Source of the DNA: Desulfobacter hydrogenophilus | Lineage (GTDB): Bacteria > Desulfobacterota > Desulfobacteria > Desulfobacterales > Desulfobacteraceae | Length of the DNA stretch: 64,000 nucleotides | Assembly (NCBI RefSeq): GCF_004319545.1 | Contig: NZ_CP036313.1 | Coordinates: forward strand, 569,501 to 633,500 | Reading direction: 5' to 3' | Part shown: one piece after another, positions 24,121 through 33,626 of the stretch | How positions within the stretch are numbered: the stretch's first letter is position 1 | How the letters are laid out: every line of letters begins with the position of its first letter | Notes under the pieces: generated by a model | Databases searched by the model: none | Told to the model about the DNA's origin: nothing | What the model saw: only the letters and a program-made list of their open reading frames with translations | Translations under genes and position numbers: made by a program

Positions 24121-26820
24121 TTGACGGACAGAACTAAAGAACAACCGATTATTTCGGTCATGCCGGACCAGGCGTTGGTGCTTGAATGGGAAACGGTAAA
24201 ACACACAGTTTCTCAGGACCGGGCACAGTGCCTGCTGGAAATTGCCCAAACCGCTGAAAACCGAAAAAGCGACTGGCTGTACGACCTGGGGTTTAAGCAA
24301 TTCCCTTTAAATTTTTCAGCCTCCCTGGACTATTTCCTGCGGTTTTCCCGCTGTTTTGTCCGGGAACTGTTAAAAACGGCTGAACTTGAAACCTTAAGAC
24401 AAGACGCTGTCATCAGCCTGCCGCAGGGGCTTATCAACGATTTTATTTCAGCCTGTCCCATGATGGCCGGGGCTGAATATGTAACCCCCGGCATGCTCGA
24501 AGGGCTGTGGCAGGGGTTTAATGGGGCGTTTTTCCGTGATATCAAGGCGTTCAAAGGCCGGGTCAGCGACTATTTCCGGAAAAAAAACCCGGATCTTCAC
24601 CCGGCAGGCCGGGTGTTTTTCCATCTGGTGGAAAATAAAAATTCGAGCCTTCCCTTTGCCTTTATGGCCACCTATTCCGCAGGCATGGGGGCCAATGGAA
24701 AACCCAAGCACCTGCCCCTGAAACATGCCATCGAAACCCATGACGATGATGAGCTTCTAACCCTTTTATCCACGGTGTACAAGGCGGCAGAACAAAGCCG
24801 GATCGTGGCGGATCTCATTGAATCCGGCGAGTTGTTCCACCCCCTGGCCTGGGATGGGGATGAGGCGTTTTGCTTTCTCAAGGAGATCCCGGATTATGAG
24901 GCCTGCGGTGTGCTCTGCCGGATTCCGGACTGGTGGAAACAAACCGCTTCCACCCCCCGGGTGACCATCTCCCTGGGGGACAAAAAACCGTCCATGGCCG
25001 GGCTGGATGCCATGCTGGATTTCAACGTCAAAGTGGGATTGGGCAATCTGGAATTATCCAGGCAGGAGGTTGAAGCCATCCTGGAGCAGACCCAGGGCCT
25101 GGCGTTTATTAAAAACAAATGGGTGGCAGTGGACCCGGAAAAGCTGAAACAGGCCCTGAAAGCCTGTAACCGGATTGAGGATCTGGCCGCCTCGGGCATG
25201 ACCCTGGGAACAGCCATGCGGACCCGGCTGGCCCCGGAAAAAATGCTTGGCCTGGACAATGCCGGCCAGGTGGATATCAATGTATCCAGCGGCACATGGT
25301 TGACATCCGTACTGGAGAAGATGACCCACCCGGAACAGGTGGATCCGGTGGTGCCGGGCAAAGACTTCAAGGCAAAATTGCGGCCCTACCAGTCAAAGGG
25401 GGTAGACTGGCTGAACTTTTTGGCATCTTACGGATTTGGGGCCTGCCTGGCCGATGATATGGGGTTGGGAAAAACCGTCCAGATCCTGGCATGGCTGAGC
25501 ACATTTCCGTCAAACCGCAAACGCCCCGCAAGTCTTCTGGTGGTGCCGGCCTCTTTGATTTCAAACTGGCAGTCGGAAATCAACCGGTTTCTTCCCGGTC
25601 TTAAAACCTGCGTGGCCCACCCCGGTTTTACCTCATCGGCCCCACAGCCCGACAAAACTAAGAAAAACAAAGAGTTCAAGCTGACCAAAACCCAACTGGA
25701 CCGCCTGGACCTGGTCATCACCAGCTACACCCTGGTGAAAAAGTACGCCTGGCTTGCCAAGTATTCCTGGCATTGCCTGATCCTGGACGAAGCCCAGGCC
25801 ATTAAAAATCCCGCTACCCATCAGACCCGGGCCGTCAAAGCCCTGCCTGGAACCCACCGGATCGTCATGACCGGCACGCCTGTGGAAAACCGGCTGTCGG
25901 ATCTGTGGTCCTTGTTTGATTTTTTAAATCCCGGTCTTTTGGGCAATAAAACGGAATTCGCAAATTTTGCCAAAACCCTGAAAGACAATCCAGGCGGATA
26001 TGCCAGGTTGCGGCAGATGATCTTTCCCTATATCCTGCGCCGCCTGAAAACTGATAAAACCGTGATCACAGACCTGCCGGACAAGGTGGAGATGAAGGTC
26101 TTTGCCGATTTAAGCCCCAAACAGGTGGTGTTGTACAAAAAATCGGTCAAGGATTTGAAGCAGGCCATTGAAACATTCACGGGTATCCAAAGAAAAGGGC
26201 TGGTGCTATCCTTTCTTCTCCGGTTCAAACAATTGTGCAACCACCCGGACCAGCTCACAGGGTCCGGGGATTTCAAGGCGACCCACAGCGGAAAATTCAT
26301 ACGCCTTTGCAGCATCTGTGAAACCGTTTATGAAAAACGGGAGCGGGTTCTCGTGTTTACCCAGTTCAAGGAGATGACAGAACCTTTGCGGGCCTTCCTT
26401 GAAACCATCTTCCATCACCCGGGACTCGTGCTCCACGGATCTGTGCCTGTTGCAAAACGCAAAAAACTGATACAAACCTTCCAGGACGATACGTATTGCC
26501 CCTTTATGGTGCTCTCCTTAAAGGCCGGGGGTGTAGGGCTGAACCTGACCCGGGCCAACCATGTCGTCCATTTTGACAGATGGTGGAACCCGGCCGTGGA
26601 AAACCAGGCCACGGACAGGGCCTTTCGCATCGGGCAGACCCAAAAAGTCCTGGTGCATAAATTTGTCACCCGGGGTACCATTGAGGAAAAAATTGATTCG
26701 ATGATCAGCGAAAAACAGGCCCTGGCCGACCAGGTGGTCACACCGTCCGCCCAAGGACTGATCACGGAAATGGATGATAAAAACCTGCTCGACCTATTCC
26801 GGCTCACCTTGCCGGAATAG
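24121..26820 (+). CDS. SNF2-family DEAD/DEAH helicase, full-length
   Basis: 899 residues. An SNF2-associated N-terminal region (1-410) precedes the two-lobed motor: Walker A ADDMGLGKT near 444-452, DEAQ near 553, MTGTPVENRLSDLW, then the C-terminal lobe with SLKAGGVGLNLTRANHVVHF and QATDRAFRIGQTQKVLVHKF. Bacterial SNF2 proteins move along double-stranded DNA and remodel protein-DNA complexes such as stalled RNA polymerase. The start is TTG at 24121, because an ATG at 24101 leads to an early stop in another frame. The next gene encodes a SWIM-domain protein, a common partner of such helicases. An 18-bp perfect hairpin spans the stop codon. A truncated paralogue lies 9 kb upstream. Confidence 0.92.
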   Translation: MTDRTKEQPIISVMPDQALVLEWETVKHTVSQDRAQCLLEIAQTAENRKSDWLYDLGFKQFPLNFSASLDYFLRFSRCFVRELLKTAELETLRQDAVISLPQGLINDFISACPMMAGAEYVTPGMLEGLWQGFNGAFFRDIKAFKGRVSDYFRKKNPDLHPAGRVFFHLVENKNSSLPFAFMATYSAGMGANGKPKHLPLKHAIETHDDDELLTLLSTVYKAAEQSRIVADLIESGELFHPLAWDGDEAFCFLKEIPDYEACGVLCRIPDWWKQTASTPRVTISLGDKKPSMAGLDAMLDFNVKVGLGNLELSRQEVEAILEQTQGLAFIKNKWVAVDPEKLKQALKACNRIEDLAASGMTLGTAMRTRLAPEKMLGLDNAGQVDINVSSGTWLTSVLEKMTHPEQVDPVVPGKDFKAKLRPYQSKGVDWLNFLASYGFGACLADDMGLGKTVQILAWLSTFPSNRKRPASLLVVPASLISNWQSEINRFLPGLKTCVAHPGFTSSAPQPDKTKKNKEFKLTKTQLDRLDLVITSYTLVKKYAWLAKYSWHCLILDEAQAIKNPATHQTRAVKALPGTHRIVMTGTPVENRLSDLWSLFDFLNPGLLGNKTEFANFAKTLKDNPGGYARLRQMIFPYILRRLKTDKTVITDLPDKVEMKVFADLSPKQVVLYKKSVKDLKQAIETFTGIQRKGLVLSFLLRFKQLCNHPDQLTGSGDFKATHSGKFIRLCSICETVYEKRERVLVFTQFKEMTEPLRAFLETIFHHPGLVLHGSVPVAKRKKLIQTFQDDTYCPFMVLSLKAGGVGLNLTRANHVVHFDRWWNPAVENQATDRAFRIGQTQKVLVHKFVTRGTIEEKIDSMISEKQALADQVVTPSAQGLITEMDDKNLLDLFRLTLPE

Positions 26821-26829
26821 GTCGAGCAG
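26785..26829. repeat. Perfect 18-bp hairpin across the SNF2 stop codon
   Basis: CTGCTCGACCTATTCCGG (26785-26802) is exactly inverted at 26812-26829 with a 9-base loop. The right arm contains the TAG stop of the SNF2 gene. No T-run follows, so it is not a standard intrinsic terminator; it could limit read-through to the SWIM gene 31 bp downstream, protect the mRNA 3' end, or reflect an arm copied by an inversion event. Confidence 0.85.
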
Positions 26830-26860
26830 ATAAAGATTTAGCGGTAGAAGGAATCCAATA

Positions 26861-27955
26861 ATGTATTACGGTTATCCCAAATACGTGAGCGTGGCGGAAA
26901 AACAGGCAAAAGCTGAAAAAAAACTTGCGGCCTTAAAAAAGAAAAACCCCGGTATTCAGCCCGTGGTCATCGAGGGCCGGACCCTTGCAAAAACCTGGTG
27001 GGGCAAAGCCTGGAACAAAAATCTGGAACGGTACGCCGATTATGCCAACCGGATCGGCCGGGGCCGCAGCTATGTCCGGCACGGGACAGTTCTGGATCTT
27101 CAGATCCAGCCCGGTAAGGTCTCAGGCCTGGTCATGGGAGGTGCGGCCTCCCCCTACCGGATCACCATAACCATCAAGCCCATTCCCCAAAAACAATGGC
27201 AGTACATCAAAGATCAATGCAAGGGGGAAATGGAGGGCATCAAACAACTGATGGCAGGCAAGTTTCCCAAGGCACTTGAAGATCTGTTTACCCAGAAAGA
27301 AAAAGGTCTTTTTCCCTCCCCCAAAGAGATTGAACTGGATTGCTCCTGCCCGGACCGGGCCGTTATGTGCAAACATGTGGCAGCCGTGCTGTACGGGATC
27401 GGTTCCCGTCTGGACCTGGACCCTGGCCTATTCTTCGTGTTAAGAAAGGCAAAGGTCAACGACCTGGTCTCCGAGACCGTCAAAGAGACAAAAAAGGATC
27501 TTTTGAACCGGTCTAAGAAAAAATCCCCAAGAATCATTGATGAAGAAAGCCGAAACCTGTCGGATATGTTCGGCATCGATCTTGATATGGACGAATCGGT
27601 ATCTTTACCGATGGTAAAACCGAAAACACCCAGCAACCCAGCCCCCAAATCAAAGAAACCAAGGGCAGAAAAATCAAAACCCGGAAGGCCAAAGGCCACA
27701 AAGGTCGAAAAAAGCCCCACACGCGCGGCCGATACCGGCAGAAAAACCGCTACCGCTAAAATCAAAAATGCCGCGGGCATTGAAACCCTGTTCAGGCGAC
27801 GAACAAAACGCCATACAACCGCAGCCGAAATCATTGAAAAATCAGACATGGCGCCGCAAAAGGTCAGAAATATCCTGTCCGGCCTTATAAAAAAAGGTAA
27901 ACTGGAACGGGTATCAAGGGGCGTTTACAAATGGGTCAGACCGGAACCGCGTTAG
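26861..27955 (+). CDS. SWIM zinc-finger domain protein
   Basis: 364 residues. The SWIM motif CxC...CxH is present as DCSCPDRAVMCKHVAAV near residues 163-179. The N-terminal part (KTWWGKAWNKNLERYADYAN) is typical of bacterial SWIM proteins encoded next to SNF2 helicases. A lysine- and proline-rich linker (about 255-305), reminiscent of DNA-binding tails, leads to a C-terminal winged-helix-like segment (AAEIIEKSDMAPQKVRNIL). It probably assists the upstream SNF2 motor on DNA. A ribosome-binding site (AAGGA) precedes the ATG. The TAG stop overlaps the left end of a MITE-like element. Confidence 0.85.
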   Translation: MYYGYPKYVSVAEKQAKAEKKLAALKKKNPGIQPVVIEGRTLAKTWWGKAWNKNLERYADYANRIGRGRSYVRHGTVLDLQIQPGKVSGLVMGGAASPYRITITIKPIPQKQWQYIKDQCKGEMEGIKQLMAGKFPKALEDLFTQKEKGLFPSPKEIELDCSCPDRAVMCKHVAAVLYGIGSRLDLDPGLFFVLRKAKVNDLVSETVKETKKDLLNRSKKKSPRIIDEESRNLSDMFGIDLDMDESVSLPMVKPKTPSNPAPKSKKPRAEKSKPGRPKATKVEKSPTRAADTGRKTATAKIKNAAGIETLFRRRTKRHTTAAEIIEKSDMAPQKVRNILSGLIKKGKLERVSRGVYKWVRPEPR

Positions 27956-28117
27956 GACCGTAGATTAAATAAGTTGGGCAGAAATAACGCCGAATTTTGG
28001 TTCATTTACAAGGCGTATTAAAGGTTAAATAACAAGTCTATTGGGCCTTTGATGCAACGAAGGAGATGGGCCAAAAGGCAAGCTATTTCGTTCAAGCTAT
28101 TTAATCTGCGGTCCTTA
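27953..28117. repeat. MITE-like element copy 2 (about 165 bp)
   Basis: Ends TTAGGACCGTAGATTAAATA (left) and, read on the other strand, TAAGGACCGCAGATTAAATA (right) are inverted repeats with one substitution and a small offset. The interior is nearly the same as copy 1 at 1726-1888, differing by scattered substitutions; several lie in the central hairpin. The first three bases are the TAG stop of the SWIM gene. No ORF is present. Confidence 0.8.
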
Positions 28118-28191
28118 GCCACGGGTTCGATTCAAAACCGGGGCCTATTCACTTAAAGCTGCCGGCCATTGGCAAAAAAAAGGAGTCCTGC

Positions 28192-29151
28192 TTGACACGA
28201 AAAAAACTAAAAGAAGCGGTTAAACAAAAACTTGAATCCCCGGCTTGGCATAAAATCCTGCGGATTTCAAACCAACAGCTGGCCATTACCCTGGGTGCGG
28301 CACTCAACGCCTTTGCCTTTGTATTATTTCAAATGCCGTACAACCTGGCGGCAGGCGGAGTATCCGGATTGGGCATTATTGTGAATCATCTGACCGGATT
28401 TTCCCCGGGTCTGTTTTATTTTACGGCAAACATTCCATTGTTCATCCTTGGCTTTTTCACCCTGGGTAGATGGCGGTTTGTGTTCAACTCCGCCCTGGCA
28501 GTGGTGGTGTTTTCCGGTGCAACAGAATATCTTATTGTCCACATGCCAACGGTGTTCTCTCAATTTCCCATCACTGAAAACAAACTGTTGGCAACCATTT
28601 ACTGCGGACTGCTCGTTGGTATTGGTACGGGCATTATCTACCGTTTCGGCGGCACCATCGGCGGCACATCAATCATTGCCCGGATCATTTACAATAAAAC
28701 CGGGTTTCCCATGTCCCAGTCCGGCCTGTACGTGGATGTTATCATTATTGCCGTTGCCGGATTTGTATTCAGCTGGGAAACGTCTTTGTTGGCCTTCCTG
28801 GCGCTTCTCATCGCAGGCATGAGCGCAGATTTTGCCATGGAAGGGGCCAGTCAGATGCGTACCTTGTTAATCATCACCAAAAACCCCGAGCCCCTGCGGT
28901 ATGCCATTATCAACGAAGTGAAACGCAGCGTGACCATGTGGCAGGTCAAAGGCGGGTATTCCGGAGAAGAGCGGACCCTTTTATATCTCACCGTGCTGCG
29001 CTCCCGGGTGTATGATGTAAAATTCATCATTAACCGGATTGATCCCGATGCATTCATGGTAGTCGGGGTATCCCAGCAGGCCTGGGGCGGGTATACCATG
29101 AAAAAAAAGCAAGCTAAGCCAATCGCGTCAGACCATAATGCAGACCAATAG
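28192..29151 (+). CDS. YitT family membrane protein (DUF161 plus DUF2179)
   Basis: 319 residues with about six membrane helices in the first 210 residues (YitT membrane domain, with YNLAAGGVSGLGIIV and FRFGGTIGGTSIIARI-like glycine-rich repeats) and a soluble C-terminal DUF2179 domain (about 225-305). Members are widespread and their transport substrate is unknown. The start codon is TTG at 28192, supported by AGGAG six bases upstream. It follows a MITE-like element that separates it from the SNF2/SWIM pair, so it is probably transcribed on its own or with the next transporter gene. Confidence 0.85.
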   Translation: MTRKKLKEAVKQKLESPAWHKILRISNQQLAITLGAALNAFAFVLFQMPYNLAAGGVSGLGIIVNHLTGFSPGLFYFTANIPLFILGFFTLGRWRFVFNSALAVVVFSGATEYLIVHMPTVFSQFPITENKLLATIYCGLLVGIGTGIIYRFGGTIGGTSIIARIIYNKTGFPMSQSGLYVDVIIIAVAGFVFSWETSLLAFLALLIAGMSADFAMEGASQMRTLLIITKNPEPLRYAIINEVKRSVTMWQVKGGYSGEERTLLYLTVLRSRVYDVKFIINRIDPDAFMVVGVSQQAWGGYTMKKKQAKPIASDHNADQ

Positions 29152-29269
29152 TCCTGCACGTTTTGCTATCCCCAAGAAAGCCCCTGGATCTGAAATGTCT
29201 TGATTAAACGGCGAAATTTACTTACAACCCATGAGATTCAGAAGCCTTGGCGTTTAATGCCCACAGACC

Positions 29270-29306
29270 CGCCCGGTTCTGACACACCCTTGGGCGGACC
29301 CAGACG
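29270..29306. other. Short inverted repeat between YitT and MFS genes
   Basis: CCGCCC and GGGCGG face each other across about 15 bases in the 176-bp gap before the MFS gene. It may be a weak hairpin; no T-run follows. Confidence 0.25.
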
Positions 29307-29327
29307 GCAACAGATTGGAAATTTGAA

Positions 29328-30662
29328 ATGAATGATGTCTCTAATTGCCCTAACCGCTGGAGAATCGCAATCTTTGGAACCCTGCTTCAGGTTTGCCTGG
29401 GCACGGTTTACGCCTGGAGCTTCTTCCAAAAACCCCTGGTCAGCACCTATGGCTGGAGCAACAGCCAGGTCGCCTGGACCTTCAGTACGGCCATCTGCTG
29501 TCTGGGCTTGGCTGCCGCCTGGGGCGGCATGAACCTCTCAAAATCAGGGCCTCGAAAACTGGCTATGGCCGGTGGCCTTATTTTCGGAGCCGGATATCTG
29601 GTCGCAGCCCTGGCGCTAAAGATCCACAGCCTGAGTCTGCTCTATATCGGCTACGGCGTCATCGGCGGTGCAGGTCTCGGATTGGGTTACGTCACCCCGG
29701 TAGCCACGGTAGCAAAATGGTTTCCCGACAAAAAGGGTTTTGTTACCGGCATGGTTGTCATGGGCTTTGGTTTTGGAGCCCTGGTCATGTCCAAGGTTAT
29801 TGCCCCTGTTCTCATGACGGCCTTTGACAATAATCTCGTACAGGTCTTTTTCTGGATCGGAATTGTTATGCTTGTTCTGACCCTGCCCGCCGGCTACAAC
29901 TTGACCAACCCTCCGGAAGACTTTGTTCCCGAGGGTTATACACCACCGGCCAATGAATCCCCGGGCCAGGGAATAAACGGCAAAACCCCAACAGGCCGCC
30001 AGTGTATATTATCGGGCAAATTTTTCATGATGTGGATGATTCTGACCTGTAATGTTTCCGCGGGAATCATGTTCATCGGATTTCAGTCGCCCATGATACA
30101 AAACCTGCTTCGCGATACCTATGCGGCCAAATATCCTGATCCGGCTGCTTTAACTGCGGCCCTGGCTGCAGCAGGAGCGACCCTCATCGCCATCAGTTCC
30201 ATCTTCAATGGTGTCGGCCGTTTTTTCTGGGGCACTCTTTCCGACAGGGTCGGTCGCACCCAGGCCTTCCGCCTTCTGGTGGGCAGCCAGATTGCCATAT
30301 TTATCGCGCTTATCTTTATCAAATCCCCCTGGATTTTCAGCGCTCTGGTCTGCTACGTACTCCTCTGCTACGGGGGGGGATTCGGCGCCATGCCGGCCTT
30401 TGTTCTGGACGTTTTCGGCCCAGTTCAGATGCCTGTGGTCTATGGCGTCATTCTCACCGGCTGGTCCGCCGGCGGCATCATCGGACCACAGCTTGCAGCC
30501 ATCATCCGCGACCGTTTTCCCGCCAACCCAGGTGTCTATACCTACGCCGGCGGTGCCATCCTTTTAGCGGTGGGGTTCCTCTTTTCCCTGGCCCTGTCGG
30601 ACAAGCCTTTTGCGTTCAAGGCCCAGGACAAAACCTCTGGCGAACGAATCTCTCTGCCCTGA
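29328..30662 (+). CDS. MFS transporter, oxalate/formate antiporter (OFA) family
   Basis: 444 residues with twelve predicted membrane helices. The N-terminus RWRIAIFGTLLQVCLGTVYAW and the block GLGLGYVTPVATVAKWFPDK are hallmarks of the OFA (OxlT-like) family. Characterised members exchange oxalate for formate, but most relatives carry other monocarboxylates, so the substrate here is open. The ATG at 29328 is preceded by a weak GGAA ribosome-binding site. It converges on the NAGGN gene cluster, leaving a 77-bp spacer. Confidence 0.88.
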   Translation: MNDVSNCPNRWRIAIFGTLLQVCLGTVYAWSFFQKPLVSTYGWSNSQVAWTFSTAICCLGLAAAWGGMNLSKSGPRKLAMAGGLIFGAGYLVAALALKIHSLSLLYIGYGVIGGAGLGLGYVTPVATVAKWFPDKKGFVTGMVVMGFGFGALVMSKVIAPVLMTAFDNNLVQVFFWIGIVMLVLTLPAGYNLTNPPEDFVPEGYTPPANESPGQGINGKTPTGRQCILSGKFFMMWMILTCNVSAGIMFIGFQSPMIQNLLRDTYAAKYPDPAALTAALAAAGATLIAISSIFNGVGRFFWGTLSDRVGRTQAFRLLVGSQIAIFIALIFIKSPWIFSALVCYVLLCYGGGFGAMPAFVLDVFGPVQMPVVYGVILTGWSAGGIIGPQLAAIIRDRFPANPGVYTYAGGAILLAVGFLFSLALSDKPFAFKAQDKTSGERISLP

Positions 30663-30739
30663 AAATCCGGGTATATGGAGCGGGCCCTACATTTTCCAAA
30701 CCGATCAGATAACAAAGATTTAGGGCCAGCACAACATAA

Positions 30740-31867
30740 TCAGGTCTCAATATTAATGGGATCACGGGTGGGCTGGTGCGGAAATCCAGTGATTGAACCC
30801 ATTTTATCTTTATCCCGGTTAAAGGTGGGCTTGCTCTGGATATAGGCAAGGATGAGGTTTTCCACCTGTTTCAGACTGCTGATATTCGTTCGTTCATACC
30901 CGTGGGAGGCATCCACGCCAAACCCCACCAACGCCGTTCTGATGTCGCTGCCGGCTTCAATGGCCGAGGCGGCATCCGAACGGTAAAATTCAAACAGGTC
31001 TTTATTAAATGATATGTCGTTTTCCCGGCATAGGTCGGCAAGTTTTCGGTTCAGATGGTAGTCAAAGGGACCGGATTGATCCATCATCACCAGGGTAGCA
31101 TCATACTCGGTGGAATTCTGCCCGGGTGCGGTCATGGCCGAATCAATGACAATCATTTCCGTGATATCGTTGTAAAGGACTTCCGTGGCCCCTACCCCCA
31201 CCTCCTCATTGATGGTGAACAATAGATGGCAGTCCACGGGCAGTTTGATGCCGGACCGACAAATGGTCCGGGCTGCGGATAACAACACGGCGGCCCCGGC
31301 CTTGTCGTCCAGGTGGCGGGCATTGATAAAGCCTTCCTGTTCATCAATTTCAGGAAAAGGGTCCACGGCGATAAAATCACCTGCGCAGAAACCTTTGGAT
31401 TCAAGGTCAGCTTTGTTGTGGCACCGGGCATCCACCCGGACCTCAATCTGATCCCATGTGACGGGCTGGGTATCCACGGTATCCCCGTACACATGGCCGG
31501 AAGCCTTCAAAGGCAGCACCCGACCTCTGTATTTTCGGCCTTCGGTGAACACAGTCACCCGCGCGCCTTCGGCAAACCGGCTGGACCAGGTGCCAATGGG
31601 CCGGATGGCCAGTCGGCCATTGGATTTCAAACGACTGATCATGGCCCCCAGTGTGTCGAGGTGTGCACAGACGGCCCGATCCAGGGTACTGCCTTCGCCG
31701 GACAGTGTGGCCCGGATAGCGCCGCGACGGGTTACATTATACGGGATCTCCAGGGTATCAAGCTCATTGCACACATAGTGGACAATCTGGTCGGTATACC
31801 CCGATGGACTCGGGATCTGAAGCATGGATATCAACTGATTCAACAGGTAGGTATTACTGATTTTCAT
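30740..31867 (-). CDS. M42-family hydrolase of the NAGGN osmolyte system
   Basis: 375 residues. The M42 glutamyl aminopeptidase fold is indicated by AHLDTLG (first metal histidine and Asp), NARHLDDKAGAAVLL, the catalytic Glu pair in TINEEVGVGA and DASHGYERTN near the C-terminus. This gene regularly accompanies the N-acetylglutaminylglutamine synthetase and amidotransferase genes; its exact step is not established, and degradation or processing of the dipeptide osmolyte is a reasonable guess. It is the third gene of the trio and starts only 4 bp after the ngg stop. Confidence 0.9.
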   Translation of the reverse strand: MKISNTYLLNQLISMLQIPSPSGYTDQIVHYVCNELDTLEIPYNVTRRGAIRATLSGEGSTLDRAVCAHLDTLGAMISRLKSNGRLAIRPIGTWSSRFAEGARVTVFTEGRKYRGRVLPLKASGHVYGDTVDTQPVTWDQIEVRVDARCHNKADLESKGFCAGDFIAVDPFPEIDEQEGFINARHLDDKAGAAVLLSAARTICRSGIKLPVDCHLLFTINEEVGVGATEVLYNDITEMIVIDSAMTAPGQNSTEYDATLVMMDQSGPFDYHLNRKLADLCRENDISFNKDLFEFYRSDAASAIEAGSDIRTALVGFGVDASHGYERTNISSLKQVENLILAYIQSKPTFNRDKDKMGSITGFPHQPTRDPINIET

Positions 31868-31871
31868 AGCA

Positions 31872-33608
31872 TTATTCCGTTACGGTTTCTGGAAATAAAA
31901 AGTCGATAAATCGCTGGGCCGTGGGCTGGGGTTCATGGTTGGCAAGGCCCGGGCGTTCGTTGGCTTCAATAAACGCGTAATCGTCGCAGCTGATATCGGG
32001 CACCATGAAATCAAGACCTGTAACCGGGATATCCAGCGTCTGGCTTACGGTCACGGCGGCCTGTTTCAAGGCAGGCGAAATCTCATCGGTCACATCATGA
32101 ATGGTTCCGCCGGTGTGAAGATTGGCTGTTTTGCGAACCACCACAGTACGGCCGTTTTCAAGGACTGTTTCATAATCCAGTCCTTCTTTATTCAGGCAAC
32201 GCAGGGTTTCTGCATCATCAGGGATAAAACTTTCCCCGCCGGTGGCCGCCATCCGCCGCCGATTATGTTTTTCGATCAGTTCGCGGATGGTGTGGCTGAC
32301 TGTGCCGGTAATGGCCGGCGGCTTTCTCACGGCAGCGGCAACAACTTCATGGTTGATCACAATGATTCTTAGATCCTCCCCTTTGACATAGGTCTCAAGG
32401 AGAATGTCCGAGCAGATCTCACCGGCACTTTCGATGGCCGTTTCAAGTTCCCCGGGCTCACTGATATCCACACTGATCCCCGCGCCCTGCTCTCCCCTGG
32501 CCGGTTTGACTACCACCCTGCCCTGCTGTTGCATAAACCTTATGGAGGTGTCCATATCTTCATGCCGGATCTGTTCCGGGGTACGAATGCCGGCCCGGGC
32601 GACAAGGTTGCGGGTCAGCCGCTTGTCATCGCACTTAGTCATGGCAACAGCCGATGTCATTTCAGACAAGGATTCCCGGCAGGTGATGGAACGGCTGCCC
32701 AGGCTCAAATTAAAAAGGCCGTATGCCTCATCAATGACATCCACGATAATACCACGTTGTTTTGCCTCATCGGCAATGAGCCTGGCATAGGGATTCATCT
32801 GCTGCACAGTGTCGTGCTCAGCCACATACAAGGTCTGGTTGATGGAATTTTTACGTTTGATACAGAACACCGGCACACGCTGGAATCCCAGCTTTTCATA
32901 CAACGGAATGGCGATCTGGTTATCGTGCATGACGCTGGCATCAATAAAGGCCCGGCCCTTGGTGAAATAGTGGGCGGCCAGATGGCGCACCAGACATGTG
33001 CCCACCCCCGGGACCCCGGCCTGGGGATCCACAGCCAGGGACCACAGGCTGCATCCGTTTTCAGGATCATTAAACGCCGCGACATGGTCAACCCCTGTAA
33101 TGGTCCCCACCACCTGGTCGCTGTCAGCCGGCTTGGCCACAAGGTAGGTACGAAGTTTTGTGGCACGCTGGTCCAGAAGAAAATCAGGATCCGCTCCTTT
33201 CATACGACATTTGGCATAAATCTGATTTACCTGGTCGGCCTCCTGCCGGGTGGACAAACGCTGAATGGTGAGTATCCGGCTGTCTTCGGTGTTTTTACAG
33301 CTGTGGTCATAGTGCCACAGACGAAAGGTGTGGGAGGGGTCCAAAAACAATTTATCCGGGGCCATGGCAATGAGCACATGGGGATCAATGACATACATGG
33401 CAATATCCCTTGTGTCCCGGCCATGGGAACACATGGCGTCTACGATGCGTTTGTTATTTTCAAAGGTATGGCCGAACACGAGACGCCCCCACCCCATCTC
33501 AGCAAAGGCATTGGGCTGCATCCTGCTGGTGGCTGGATTTTCCATCTTTTCCCAGTTCCGTAAAGACTGGCCATAACCTTTTTCTATCCTGTGGCTCTTT
33601 TTGCTCAT
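31872..33608 (-). CDS. ngg: N-acetylglutaminylglutamine synthetase (GNAT plus ATP-grasp)
   Basis: 578 residues. The N-terminal half includes a GNAT acetyltransferase domain (about 115-265, with DPQAGVPGVGTCLVRHLAAH as the acetyl-CoA-binding loop). The C-terminal half is an ATP-grasp ligase (about 300-575, with VVVKPARGEQGAGISVDI and FIEANERPGL). The fusion makes N-acetyl-glutaminylglutamine from two glutamines, and the upstream amidotransferase then forms the amide, giving the compatible solute NAGGN. The gene order asnO-ngg-M42 and the fusion length match this system closely. Confidence 0.93.
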   Translation of the reverse strand: MSKKSHRIEKGYGQSLRNWEKMENPATSRMQPNAFAEMGWGRLVFGHTFENNKRIVDAMCSHGRDTRDIAMYVIDPHVLIAMAPDKLFLDPSHTFRLWHYDHSCKNTEDSRILTIQRLSTRQEADQVNQIYAKCRMKGADPDFLLDQRATKLRTYLVAKPADSDQVVGTITGVDHVAAFNDPENGCSLWSLAVDPQAGVPGVGTCLVRHLAAHYFTKGRAFIDASVMHDNQIAIPLYEKLGFQRVPVFCIKRKNSINQTLYVAEHDTVQQMNPYARLIADEAKQRGIIVDVIDEAYGLFNLSLGSRSITCRESLSEMTSAVAMTKCDDKRLTRNLVARAGIRTPEQIRHEDMDTSIRFMQQQGRVVVKPARGEQGAGISVDISEPGELETAIESAGEICSDILLETYVKGEDLRIIVINHEVVAAAVRKPPAITGTVSHTIRELIEKHNRRRMAATGGESFIPDDAETLRCLNKEGLDYETVLENGRTVVVRKTANLHTGGTIHDVTDEISPALKQAAVTVSQTLDIPVTGLDFMVPDISCDDYAFIEANERPGLANHEPQPTAQRFIDFLFPETVTE

Positions 33609-33626
33609 ATGTAATCCTCCGGGTTC

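Noticed and set aside
28120..28142. GGTTCGATTC, a tRNA T-loop-like sequence just after the second MITE-like element
   Set aside because: Flanking bases do not form a T-stem, and no acceptor or anticodon arm can be built around it.
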